From Oscillatoria sp. CS-180 (lineage in GTDB: Bacteria > Cyanobacteriota > Cyanobacteriia > Phormidesmidales > Phormidesmidaceae), in assembly GCF_028330965.1 (NCBI RefSeq), contig NZ_JAQMUB010000089.1, positions 1-64,000 on the forward strand: DNA of 64,000 nucleotides. Direction: 5' to 3'. The notes beneath the pieces were generated by a model. That model did no database searches, was not told the origin of the DNA, and was given only the letters and a program-made list of their open reading frames with translations. This document shows, piece after piece, positions 27,331-36,712 of this stretch (positions are counted from its first letter, which is position 1; each line of letters opens with the position of its first letter). Both the position numbers and the translations under genes were made by a program.

Positions 27331-29541
27331 ATGACACCGCAGTTCCTTAGGCTACAAGTTGTGTTTCGACGGGTGTTGCTGGGAGAAGTTGTGAACGGTT
27401 GGTTGCGAGTCGGAATTGGTTTGGTGTTGGGATGTTGGCTGTGGATGATGAATCCAGCTTCTGGGTGGGCCATACAGCAAGAGCCGGAGGTGCTCACCCT
27501 GGAACGTCTGCAAGAGCGAGTTGAGCATCCAGTGCAACGAGAGGGCAAATCTACGATTGACTTACGCCAATTTACGATTGATCTCAGAGATGCTAATGAT
27601 TCTTTTCGCAATCAGTTCTATCGCATTTTGCAAAATCGAGTTCAGGTTGGCACTGCTGTCGCCAACTTGGATTTGGGCAACTCAGTTGTTCAGGGAGACC
27701 TGGATTTACAGCGCTTGAGTTTGCGGGAGCCACTATATGGAGAGGCATTTTTTCCGCTATTAACGGAGCCAGAACAGGCTCAACTCAAGCGCGATCGCCG
27801 TCGCATTTCTCAGTTAAGTCAACTATCGCGATCGCTCCTGCTTCAGCCCCAACCCACCCAACTCGGCATTTTTTTGTTTCGCGGTGGCCTCGATTTAGCT
27901 CAAGTCCGGTTTGAGGGTGCTGTGCTAGCTTCAGATATTTTCTTCTTGGGCACTATCAATGCTCAAGGGGCACAGTTTCAGCAGGACGTGAACTTTAGCG
28001 AGAGTCGCTTCAGTCAGCCTGTCTCTTTTGTTGCCAGTCAGTTTCAGGCCATAGCGCAGTTTAGGAGCTGTCTCTTTTTTGAACGCGCTCGATGGCGGCA
28101 GGTGCTTTTTCAAGGACCCGTGACCTTTCAGGGCAGTGACTTTCGCGAACGGGCTGGATATGGGCAAACCGTTTTCCAACAAGAAACGAACTTTATCCGG
28201 ACGACATTTCAGCAAAATGCCGATTTTGGTCAGACGATTTGGCAAGGTAGTGGCTCTTTTCTAAAGAGTGTTTTTGCGGGAGATGTCTTTTTAACGGAGG
28301 CACGGTTTGAGGCTCCAATGAATTGGCGGCAAAGTCGATTAGGCCAGTCGGTCAATCTCAGAAGTGCGATCGCCCAAAGTCAGCTCGACTTTGGGGATGT
28401 CGTCTTTGGTGTTGACACGGTCATCAACATTGCGGGCATGGATTTCAACACTGAACAAGCAGCGTTGCTGGGCAGTCCAGGCAGAATCGGTCGAGTTTTA
28501 TCGGTCCCTGCGCTGGAGGGTAACGAAACTCTGCTCCGAAATCTCATTCGGAATTTTCGTGAGTTAGAACAAGTGGCGGATGCCAATCGAGTTGAATACA
28601 CGCTGGAGAAATTGCGGTTGCGATCGCTGCGCCGCCAGCTCTTGGGCGTCAACCTCAACACGGCCTCTCAATCACGCCTACAGCAGATAGGCTTTTCTTC
28701 TATGCAAAGCAGCGCCATCCTAGATTATCGCCAGCACAATCCCTTTGTGAATCCAGCCGACATTCTTGATCTAGGAGCATTCGACCTAGCTACCTATGTG
28801 AAGGTGCGCGATCGCATCATTGCTCAACCACCGGTCTCGTGGGTTCGTCGTTTGCAACTTTTGCTGCGATGCCTGACGCTATCGGTGCTGCTATTGACGA
28901 GTCACTACGGAACTAGCGTCGGACTGACTCTAGATGTAGGGCTACTCGCGATTGTCCTCTCTAGCGTGCTCTTTTGGGGAACTGATCGCTATCGGCGATC
29001 GCTGCCAAAGCCTATCGTGCCGCCGCTTCAAGAAACAATCTGGATGCTTAGCAGTTTCAGTATTCTGGTTAGTCTGGGTAGCTTACTTCTGCTGCGCTTG
29101 GGTGAGGCTCCATTGAAAACGGGGTTAGCGATCGCAATCGTCGTGATACCTGTGCCCGTTGTGCTCATCACGCGACTATATCAGCAGGGTCGTTTTCACA
29201 ATCAGCTTGATACCAGCTATTTAGTGGAGGACGGTAGCGCTCGTCAGCTACGGCTCCTCATTGCCAGACTACCCATCATTCCCAAGTTTCCGTTTTATCG
29301 CGATCGCTACTATTCCATTGATTGGGAAAAGCGCCGCAACTGGCTCAACTACTATGACTTCAGCCTCAATAATTGGCTCAAGTTTGGCTTTAACGATATT
29401 CGCCTGCGGGATGAGGATGTGCCGGGACTGGTGACAGCCTTGGTCTGGTATCAGTGGGCTGTGGGACTCGCCTACGTCACGCTGCTGCTGTGGACTTTGT
29501 CACGTACTATTCCCGGTTTGAATTTATTGCTGTATTTCTAG
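27331..29541 (+). CDS. Membrane pentapeptide-repeat protein with HhH domain
   Basis: About 736 residues. The N-terminus has a hydrophobic segment (VGIGLVLGCWLWMMNPASGWA, about 29-48 of the chosen frame). Residues ~190-365 form degenerate pentapeptide repeats (A[D/N]F-type turns such as FLGTINAQGAQFQQDVNF and RARWRQVLFQGPVTFQGSDF), a right-handed beta-helix. A helix-hairpin-helix/ComEA-like block follows at ~440-490 (LNTASQSRLQQIGFSS, NPADILDL). The C-terminal third has several membrane helices. The combination with an HhH motif is unusual. The open frame extends upstream to 27211, but that part is dispersed-repeat sequence, so ATG 27331 is chosen. Function unknown. Confidence 0.85.
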   Translation: MTPQFLRLQVVFRRVLLGEVVNGWLRVGIGLVLGCWLWMMNPASGWAIQQEPEVLTLERLQERVEHPVQREGKSTIDLRQFTIDLRDANDSFRNQFYRILQNRVQVGTAVANLDLGNSVVQGDLDLQRLSLREPLYGEAFFPLLTEPEQAQLKRDRRRISQLSQLSRSLLLQPQPTQLGIFLFRGGLDLAQVRFEGAVLASDIFFLGTINAQGAQFQQDVNFSESRFSQPVSFVASQFQAIAQFRSCLFFERARWRQVLFQGPVTFQGSDFRERAGYGQTVFQQETNFIRTTFQQNADFGQTIWQGSGSFLKSVFAGDVFLTEARFEAPMNWRQSRLGQSVNLRSAIAQSQLDFGDVVFGVDTVINIAGMDFNTEQAALLGSPGRIGRVLSVPALEGNETLLRNLIRNFRELEQVADANRVEYTLEKLRLRSLRRQLLGVNLNTASQSRLQQIGFSSMQSSAILDYRQHNPFVNPADILDLGAFDLATYVKVRDRIIAQPPVSWVRRLQLLLRCLTLSVLLLTSHYGTSVGLTLDVGLLAIVLSSVLFWGTDRYRRSLPKPIVPPLQETIWMLSSFSILVSLGSLLLLRLGEAPLKTGLAIAIVVIPVPVVLITRLYQQGRFHNQLDTSYLVEDGSARQLRLLIARLPIIPKFPFYRDRYYSIDWEKRRNWLNYYDFSLNNWLKFGFNDIRLRDEDVPGLVTALVWYQWAVGLAYVTLLLWTLSRTIPGLNLLLYF

Positions 29542-29650
29542 ACGGCTAATTCAGCAGGATTTACGCAGAGTATCTTGGGTTTTAGCTTCACTACACTCTG
29601 GCGACGATCTATTTTTTGCTTGACCTTCCTCTCTTCTGGTTCCGGTTTGC

Positions 29651-30073
29651 CTATGTTGAAAAAGGATTGACGATCTCAATACCTGTGCCCTCAAAGTCTT
29701 TAGTGTTGCGGGTCGCAAGATAAAGAGAATTTTGTAGTGCAGTTGCGGCAATTAAAGAATCTAGAAGAGGTAACTTCCGACCATAAGACTCTAACTGACT
29801 CAGTAGATTTCCCCAAATAAGCATCGTTTCAATATCAATGCAGCATACTCTGCCCGCAAAACGCTTTAAGAGATCATGCATTAACCAGTTAACGAGTCGA
29901 GATTTACGATGCGAAGTCGGTAATCTATTGATTCCTTTCGCAATTTCGCCAATGGTAATAACTGACAAATAAAGACTTTCTGATACCTGAGCCTCAACCC
30001 AATCGATAACTTGCGAATTTGGATGTTTGTTTACTAACTCCGAAATGATACAAGTATCCATCAAATAATTCAT
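29651..30073 (-). CDS. vapC: PIN-domain toxin, VapC family
   Basis: 140 residues. Mg-dependent RNase-type toxin. The acidic triad of the PIN fold is visible: D6 in YLMDTCIISEL, E in TIGEIAKGI, and D in LPLLDSLIAATA, followed by TRNTKDFEG. The length is standard. Its ATG overlaps the stop of the antitoxin gene by the ATGA tetranucleotide, the usual coupled layout of type II toxin-antitoxin pairs. In contrast with the PIN relic at 8.5 kb, this copy looks intact. Confidence 0.9.
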   Translation of the reverse strand: MNYLMDTCIISELVNKHPNSQVIDWVEAQVSESLYLSVITIGEIAKGINRLPTSHRKSRLVNWLMHDLLKRFAGRVCCIDIETMLIWGNLLSQLESYGRKLPLLDSLIAATALQNSLYLATRNTKDFEGTGIEIVNPFST

Positions 30074-30315
30074 AGTGAAGTTCGATCAGGGATGCTGCTG
30101 GGATCGCGACTAAGATCGATTTCATCCGCAAACTCACGAAGGGGCGAATTGTAGAAGAAATCAACGAGAGAAGACTCAGATTGATTAGCCTGAGTCTTCT
30201 CTATAGGATTAGCGATTGTACTTGGAACCATGCTTTGAGCTAAAACCTGAATGAGATGAAGCTTCGTAGCTGAATCCAATTGCAGCAATTGACTTTCTAA
30301 ATCTTGGATAGTCAT
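30070..30315 (-). CDS. Antitoxin partner of VapC
   Basis: 81 residues, starting MTIQDLESQLLQLDSATKL with a helical N-terminus (LHLIQVLAQSMVPS) of the kind seen in cyanobacterial antitoxins encoded with PIN toxins, and an acidic, likely disordered C-terminus (EFADEIDLSRDPSSIPD) suitable for wrapping the toxin. No DNA-binding motif is obvious. Assigned mainly by position: it precedes vapC and overlaps it by 4 nt. Confidence 0.78.
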   Translation of the reverse strand: MTIQDLESQLLQLDSATKLHLIQVLAQSMVPSTIANPIEKTQANQSESSLVDFFYNSPLREFADEIDLSRDPSSIPDRTSL

Positions 30316-30833
30316 CCATCCTCCTGCTGCGTATAGCCAACAGTAATTTTTTGGCAGTAAACTTTAAGCAAATGACGCCAGGTTAAACGAGCACCAGTCC
30401 TTTTAAGTCGACGCTCCAAAAGACTTGTCTCTCAATTCTGGCACATTCATCTACTCATTTGATCCGTTCATCGCTCCCTATCTACGTCAAAGCAATCAAA
30501 CTCTCTTATGCCCCTTTCTCTGAAGTTAGAGAAGATCAAAGTATTTAAAGTGAGTGCTGCCCGGCTTGCCTACAGGTATCCTGCGTAAGCCTCATACAGC
30601 AAAAAAACCTTGTGTGATATTACGCAAGCAAAGGTTAAAGTCTTCATAAACTGCTCTTGACTTGTCAGGGATATCCTCAGGCTTGGTGTGATCAGTGCAT
30701 CTTGACTCTTAAAGAAATACGGAATTGATCACACTGCGGTAGAGCGTTGGTGCGGTTGCGATCGCACTTCATCCCTAATGACTCTCTGCTGCTATCGCTG
30801 GTGTTCTAAAAAATCTTTGAGAACTAAAAGCCT
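30316..30833. other. Intergenic region upstream of the four-module phosphatase
   Basis: 518 bases. Contains a 9-bp inverted repeat GTGTGATCA (30686-30694) / TGATCACAC (30726-30734) separated by 31 nt, about 100-150 nt before the gene at 30834; this could be a regulator site. GGTTAAAC (30381) and GGTTAAAG (30633) resemble single half-sites of the cyanobacterial Pho box but are not in the expected 8-3-8 arrangement. No gene recognised. Confidence 0.4.
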
Positions 30834-33800
30834 ATGTCTACCCGCTTTGCCTCCTTCAATGCCTCGCTTAACCGCTCCGAGGCGGAGCAGCTGATCATGG
30901 ATTTGTCTACTCCAGAGAATGAGCAAGCTCAGGCGATCGCCGAAATTATTCAGCGCACCAATCCGGATGTCCTCCTAATCAACGAATTTGATTTTGATGC
31001 TGACGGTGAAGCCGCCCGTCTCTTTCAAGAAAACTACCTATCAGTTTCCCAAAACGGCGTTGACCCGATTGAGTATTCCTACGTCTACGTCGCTCCTTCT
31101 AACACGGGGATTCCCTCCGGATTTGACTTGGATAACAGCGGTGCAGCAGGAGACTTTGCACCCAATGATGCCTTCGGTTTTGGCTTTTTCGAAGGGCAAT
31201 TTGCCTTCGCTATTTTTTCTAAGTTCCCCATCGTTGAAGACGAAATTCGCACGTTTCAAGAGTTTTTGTGGAAAGACATGCCGGGAGCGCTGCTACCGAC
31301 TGACCCAGAAGACGTCGATGGCAACGGCGACACTGAGAACTGGTATACCGCTGAAGAATTGGAGGTTGTCCGCCTCTCGTCCAAGAATCATGTGGATGTG
31401 CCCATTGAGGTGGACGGCGAAATTATTCACGTCCTTGCCAGTCACCCAACGCCTCCCGTATTTGATGGTCCTGAAGACCGTAACGGCACCCGCAACTTTG
31501 ATGAGATTCGCTTCTGGGCCGACTATGTGCAGGGCGCAGACTATATCTACGACGATGATGGCAATACGGGCGGACTAGAGGCAGGAGCCAAGTTCGTCAT
31601 CATGGGCGATCAGAACGCCGATCCCTTTGATGGCGACAGTATTCCCGGAGCCGCTCAGCTCCTGCTCGACAATCCCCTGGTCAATACCTCCGTTACTCCC
31701 AGCAGTGAGGGCGGCGTTGATGCCGCTGATCGTCAAGGGGGAGCCAACGCTGATCATCTTGGCAATCCGGCCTTTGACACCGCTGATTTTGGCTTTAATG
31801 CAGATGACCCCACGAACGACAATACCCCTGGTAACCTGCGAGTCGATTACGCCTTGCCGTCTAGAAACTTGGAGATTACGGATGCTCAAGTCTTCTGGCA
31901 GGCCAGTGATGCTCCGCTGTTTCCTCTAGCAGAATTCCCTACCTCTGATCACCGTCTGGTGTCCGTCGATGTGGCAACCCCTGAAGCGTTAGATGGACGG
32001 GTCAGCGTGACAGGGCTGGAATTTTTAGGCGAAGTCACGTTTGAGACCGGATTCGAATTTGAAGAGACAGAAGTGGGTGGTTTATCAGGCTTAGTGTATG
32101 ACCCGGCCAAAGGTGTCTACTATGCGCTAGCTGATGCTCGTTCTGATGCTCGCTTCTACACGCTTACCGTCGATCTGAGTGACGGCAGTCTGGAGGATGG
32201 CGACATCACTTTCACAGATGTCAACACCTTAGTTGACAGTGATGGCAATCCCTTCGTGGACGGCGGCATTGACCCTGAAGGCATCGCTCTGAGTCCGAAT
32301 GGCACGCTTTACATCAGTTCTGAAGGTGATGCAAACGCGCTGCTCGATCCATTTGTCAATGAGTTTTCCCTAGATGGACAGCAGCTGGCTGAACTACCCG
32401 TTGATGACAAGTTCCTGCCAACGGCTGATCAATCGAGCGGCATCCGCAACAATCTTGCCTTTGAGAGTTTGACGCTGAGTCCTGATGGTCAGTTTCTCTA
32501 CACTGCAACGGAGAATGCTCTTTTTCAAGATGGTTTAAACGCCAATCTAGACAACGGCAGTCTCAGCCGCATCGTGAAATATGACTTAGAGAGCGGTGAA
32601 GCGGTTGGCGAATTTGTCTACGAAGTGGATTCTGTTCCCGAAGCCCCCATCCCTGATGATGCATTTAGTACCAACGGTTTGGTCGAACTGCTGGCAACGG
32701 ATAATAATGGCTCTCTATTGGCATTAGAACGAGCTTTCTCAGCAGGGCAGGGTAACACCGTCAAGCTCTATGAGGTGCGATCGCAAGGCGCTTTGAATGT
32801 TCAAGAGGTCGCCGATTTATTCCGCGAAGAGGAGTTCGAAGACGACGGCGATATCCTACCACCAGGCCCCTTTGAGATCGACCCGGCAGTCACTAAAGAG
32901 GAACTGCTAGATATTGAAGCGGATTTAGGCATTGAGCCTGACAATCTAGAAGCGCTGGCATTTGGGCCAATTCTGCCGGATGGTCGTCAAACGCTGATTA
33001 TTGCCAGCGACAACAACTTCAGCGACACTCAAGCCACGCAGTTTTTGGCTTTTGCACTCGAAACAGAGTCGATGCCAGTGGTGCCCTCGGTGCTAGAGAC
33101 TCCGCTGACGGTCGATGACGAGGACGGCACGACACCGCTGCTAGGCGACTCTGATGATCCCGCGATTTGGGTGAATCTTGACACTCCTGATGAGAGCCGA
33201 GTGATTATCACCCTCAAGGATGGTGGACTGGCAGTCCTGAATCTGGCAGGCGAGATTCAGCAGACTATCTTACCTGCACCCTTCGGTGACATCCGCTACA
33301 ACAATGTGGATGTCCTGTATGACGTTGAGGTGCCTGCGTTCAATCCAAACGGGGCGATTACGACAGACCTAGCAGTGGTGAGCGATCGCGAGAACGATAC
33401 CCTAGCCGTCTTCAGCATCAATGCTGAAACGGGTGAACTGACCGACTTCACGGCTCCTAATCTCAGCGATCCAGACTTCTCTATTTTTGGGGTAGATGAT
33501 GGTGAAGCCACCGCTTACGGTTTGGCGACTTACACCAGCCCTGTTTCGGGCAAGCTATATGCCTTTGTAACTCAAGCCGATGGCAATCAGGTTGCTCAGC
33601 TGGAGTTGATTCCCGAAGCCGGTCCTGCCGATGAGTCCTACATTGATGCCAAAGTTGTTCGCCTCATTGATCTGCCCGTTCCGACTGGTGATGCTGAAGA
33701 TTCTCAGTCAGAAGGTCTGGTCGTTGATCAAGAACTGGGCTTCCTCTATGTTGCGCTGGAGAACGAAGTCGGTATTCTCAAGTTTGAGGCAGAGCCCAAT

Positions 33801-36365
33801 GGCGGCAGCGATGGCGAACTGGTGCAGGCGATCGATACAGACTTTTTTGAACCTGACCTGGAAGGACTTACTCTTTACTACAGTGACGAGGGTACGGGCT
33901 ATTTGATTGCCTCCAGCCAGGGCAACAACTCCTTTGCAGTCTTCACCCGCGAGGGCGACAACGAATACTTGGGTAGCTTCACTGTGGGTGATACGGGCCT
34001 GATCGATCAGGTGAATGAGTCCGATGGCTTAGATGTGACTAACGTTGCTCTTGGTTCGGCCTTTCCGAATGGCTTACTCATTGTTCAGGATGGTGCCAAT
34101 GACCCTCAAAACGCGGTTGAGGATGATGAGGAACTGGAAAATAACAGTACCAACTTCAAGTTTGTTGATTGGGCTGACGTGGCCGCAGCACTGGGGTTAG
34201 ACGTTGACACTGACGGTTTTGATCCCCGCAATCCTGACGCTTTGGTGAACACATTGCCGAATGGCGTTGCCAGCGGTGATGTGTCTCAAGATTCCGCTGT
34301 GTTGTGGACACGCAGTACGGTTGAAGGCGAAGTCACCTTTGAATACTCCACGGATGCGGACTTCAGCAGCATTGTGGGAACGGTGACGGCGATCGCAACT
34401 GACACGGATGTTCCTGTTCAGGTCGATATCGATGGCTTGGAGGTGGGAACCGAATATTTCTATCGGGCGACCAATGCAGTAGGTGCAACGGAATCCGGAC
34501 GATTTGTGACGGGAGCCGAGCCAGGGGAATACACCGGACTTACTTTTGGAATCTCTGGGGATTGGCAGCAGGCTCCTCCTTATCCAATTCTGAACTCAGC
34601 TGCCGACAGTGAACTCGATCTTTTTGTGAAGCTAGGCGACACTATCTATGCAGATTTGGAGACTCCTGCTCTTCCTGGTGTTACTCAGGCCCGTACCCTG
34701 GAAGAGTTTCGCATTAAGCATGAGGAGATTCTCAGCCCTCGCTTTGGCCTCAGCGCCGTAGCAGACTTGCAGGCAACCACCTCTGTACTGACAACCATTG
34801 ACGATCATGAGATCGTGGATAACTTTGCGGGGGGTGCCGCTCCGGGTGACTCTCCTGATGCTCCTGATATCGGATCCTCTCCCGATCCGTTATTCACCGA
34901 CGATGTCGAGTTCGTCAACGATACTCAGGTTTATGAAGACGCGCTGCAAGCCTACCAAGAGTACCAACCCATCCGCGAGGAATTCTATGAGGCCACAGGG
35001 GATGCCCGCACTGATGGAGAGCGCAAGCTCTATCGCTCTCGGGATTACGGCAGCGATGCTTCTATCTTCGTTACAGACAGTCGCTCTTTCCGAGATGACC
35101 AGTTGGAACCAGCCAACATTGTTGATCCTACCGAGTTTTTGGTGCAGGCCTTCGATCCCAGCCGCACGCTACTGGGTGAAGCACAGCTGGAGCTTTTGAA
35201 GGCTGACCTGTTAGCGGCTAAAGAGAACGGCACCACTTGGAAGTTCGTGGTCATTCCAGAGCCCATTCAAAACTTCGGTGTGGCTAATGCGGAAGACCGT
35301 TTTGAAGGGTACGCTGCCGAGCGGACAGAACTGCTCAGCTTCATCGATGAAAACGAGATTGACAATGTGGTGTTCATGGCAGGCGACTTCCACGGCACCA
35401 TCGTCAACAACCTGACCTATCAGCTTGGACCAGGGCAGGAGCAGGTCGCAACCAATGCCTTTGAGATTGTGACGGGTCCGGTGGCTTTCTTTGATGGACG
35501 CTTTGGTCCCAGTGTCATTGATCTGGCGTCTGCTTTTGGGCTGATAACGCCAGAGCAGCGTGCGTTCTATGACACATTGCCCATTGCGCCTGACACGGAC
35601 AATATTCCTGACGATAAAGATGACTTCCTAGAGCAGCTTCTGATTGCTCAGACTGATGTGTTGGGGTACGACCCTGTTGGTTTGGACAATAATCTGGAGA
35701 TGGCTGAGGGCCTGATTAAGGCAACGCTGCTTCAGGGGGACTACGTTTCTGCTCACACCTTCAGCTGGACGGAGCTTGACATTGATGCGGAGACTCAAGT
35801 CCTGACGGTTACCACCTTTGGTATTGATGCCTATAGCGAAGCGGATTTGCTGGCGGATCCGCAGGCGGTGCTGGACCTAACGCCGAGAATTGTGAGTCAA
35901 TTTGAGGTTGCGCCCACGGTTGATGAGGTGGATGCGATCGCGGAATTGATCGATCTCACGGGCTTTGATGACGACGTTGCTGTCAACGTTACAGGCACTC
36001 GCGAAGCAGCCTTCGACAATGTGCTGAAGTTCTATGAAACCGATGCTCAGGGCCGTGTGAAGGGTCTTGCTCCAGATGACGACGGGTATGAAGCAGCCGT
36101 TGCCGCCAACCTAATTGACGGTTCAGAGCTGTTTGTGACCAATCTGAACACTGCTGACTTTGATCTCACGCTAACGGGAGGTGTTTACTACGCCCCTGCA
36201 TTGCTGATTGATGGCAGCACTGACAACCTGGCAACCCTGGCCGATAACGCTCTGGGCATGATCCGTATCCAGCGTGAAGGCGATGTTTGGCGCTTTGAAG
36301 ACCTCAACGACAACGATTTCAATGACCTCGTCATTACTCTCAATTCCGCCGAAGCCATAGCGTAA
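30834..36365 (+). CDS. Four-module phosphate-ester hydrolase (EEP, phytase-like x2, PhoD)
   Basis: 1843 residues, apparently uninterrupted. Residues ~1-375: an endonuclease/exonuclease/phosphatase domain with NEFDFD, MGDQNADPFD and SDHRLV catalytic motifs. ~390-740: the esterase-like phytase domain (GLSGLVYDPAKGVYYALADA, FESLTLSPDGQFLYTATENA). ~750-1120: a beta-propeller phytase (DDPAIWVN, SEGLVVDQELGFLYVA). ~1140-1690: a PhoD alkaline phosphatase (WTRSTVEGEVTFEYS, FGISGDWQ, KLGDTIYAD, TIDDHEIVDNF, MAGDFHG). ~1717-1843: DUF4114 with the terminal ERWFEDLNDNDFNDLV-like acidic motif (DLNDNDFNDLVI). No N-terminal signal peptide; cyanobacterial proteins of this layout are usually exported by type I secretion, which is inferred. 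It would release phosphate from nucleotides, phytate and diesters outside the cell. Confidence 0.9.
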   Translation: MSTRFASFNASLNRSEAEQLIMDLSTPENEQAQAIAEIIQRTNPDVLLINEFDFDADGEAARLFQENYLSVSQNGVDPIEYSYVYVAPSNTGIPSGFDLDNSGAAGDFAPNDAFGFGFFEGQFAFAIFSKFPIVEDEIRTFQEFLWKDMPGALLPTDPEDVDGNGDTENWYTAEELEVVRLSSKNHVDVPIEVDGEIIHVLASHPTPPVFDGPEDRNGTRNFDEIRFWADYVQGADYIYDDDGNTGGLEAGAKFVIMGDQNADPFDGDSIPGAAQLLLDNPLVNTSVTPSSEGGVDAADRQGGANADHLGNPAFDTADFGFNADDPTNDNTPGNLRVDYALPSRNLEITDAQVFWQASDAPLFPLAEFPTSDHRLVSVDVATPEALDGRVSVTGLEFLGEVTFETGFEFEETEVGGLSGLVYDPAKGVYYALADARSDARFYTLTVDLSDGSLEDGDITFTDVNTLVDSDGNPFVDGGIDPEGIALSPNGTLYISSEGDANALLDPFVNEFSLDGQQLAELPVDDKFLPTADQSSGIRNNLAFESLTLSPDGQFLYTATENALFQDGLNANLDNGSLSRIVKYDLESGEAVGEFVYEVDSVPEAPIPDDAFSTNGLVELLATDNNGSLLALERAFSAGQGNTVKLYEVRSQGALNVQEVADLFREEEFEDDGDILPPGPFEIDPAVTKEELLDIEADLGIEPDNLEALAFGPILPDGRQTLIIASDNNFSDTQATQFLAFALETESMPVVPSVLETPLTVDDEDGTTPLLGDSDDPAIWVNLDTPDESRVIITLKDGGLAVLNLAGEIQQTILPAPFGDIRYNNVDVLYDVEVPAFNPNGAITTDLAVVSDRENDTLAVFSINAETGELTDFTAPNLSDPDFSIFGVDDGEATAYGLATYTSPVSGKLYAFVTQADGNQVAQLELIPEAGPADESYIDAKVVRLIDLPVPTGDAEDSQSEGLVVDQELGFLYVALENEVGILKFEAEPNGGSDGELVQAIDTDFFEPDLEGLTLYYSDEGTGYLIASSQGNNSFAVFTREGDNEYLGSFTVGDTGLIDQVNESDGLDVTNVALGSAFPNGLLIVQDGANDPQNAVEDDEELENNSTNFKFVDWADVAAALGLDVDTDGFDPRNPDALVNTLPNGVASGDVSQDSAVLWTRSTVEGEVTFEYSTDADFSSIVGTVTAIATDTDVPVQVDIDGLEVGTEYFYRATNAVGATESGRFVTGAEPGEYTGLTFGISGDWQQAPPYPILNSAADSELDLFVKLGDTIYADLETPALPGVTQARTLEEFRIKHEEILSPRFGLSAVADLQATTSVLTTIDDHEIVDNFAGGAAPGDSPDAPDIGSSPDPLFTDDVEFVNDTQVYEDALQAYQEYQPIREEFYEATGDARTDGERKLYRSRDYGSDASIFVTDSRSFRDDQLEPANIVDPTEFLVQAFDPSRTLLGEAQLELLKADLLAAKENGTTWKFVVIPEPIQNFGVANAEDRFEGYAAERTELLSFIDENEIDNVVFMAGDFHGTIVNNLTYQLGPGQEQVATNAFEIVTGPVAFFDGRFGPSVIDLASAFGLITPEQRAFYDTLPIAPDTDNIPDDKDDFLEQLLIAQTDVLGYDPVGLDNNLEMAEGLIKATLLQGDYVSAHTFSWTELDIDAETQVLTVTTFGIDAYSEADLLADPQAVLDLTPRIVSQFEVAPTVDEVDAIAELIDLTGFDDDVAVNVTGTREAAFDNVLKFYETDAQGRVKGLAPDDDGYEAAVAANLIDGSELFVTNLNTADFDLTLTGGVYYAPALLIDGSTDNLATLADNALGMIRIQREGDVWRFEDLNDNDFNDLVITLNSAEAIA

Positions 36366-36398
36366 CAGCTCTTTGAAGAGAACCATTGCTCCTTTAAA

Positions 36399-36424
36399 CC
36401 TCCGCTCTACTTGTAGGGTGGAGG
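36399..36424 (+). terminator. Terminator after the four-module phosphatase
   Basis: CCTCCGCTCTAC (36399-36410) and GTAGGGTGGAGG (36413-36424) pair along their length with two wobbles, followed by CTTTCT. About 35 nt after the stop. The rest of 36366-36712 holds one small repeat fragment and no gene. Confidence 0.7.
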
Positions 36425-36563
36425 CTTTCTGTAGGGTTTCACCTGTAGAAACGCTCAGCTACTGACTAAAGTCAATACACTGCGGCAGAAATAGGCTCAC
36501 CATTCAAAACCCTGAGCAAGCTGCTCCGCCTTAATTTTGCATTTTGAATTTCGCATAGCGGTA

Positions 36564-36582
36564 CTAGATGGCTAAAGCTATA
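36564..36582 (-). repeat. Dispersed repeat, 5'-end fragment F
   Basis: On the minus strand TATAGCTTTAGCCATCTAG corresponds to the extreme 5' end of the dispersed repeat and nothing more, so it is a truncated copy. Confidence 0.45.
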
Positions 36583-36712
36583 ACTGCGACTTTTATAATT
36601 TTTTACCACTGCTTATCCCTCCCCCATGCATTGTTTTGCCTAAACGCGAGTGATAATCTCCAACGTTATAAAGTGCTTCTTTGTCGTTAAGTTTGGCCAA
36701 TAGTTTCAGGCG

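Noticed and set aside
30381-30640. Possible Pho boxes before the phosphatase fusion
   Set aside because: Only single half-sites (GGTTAAAC, GGTTAAAG) far apart; the direct-repeat arrangement is missing.
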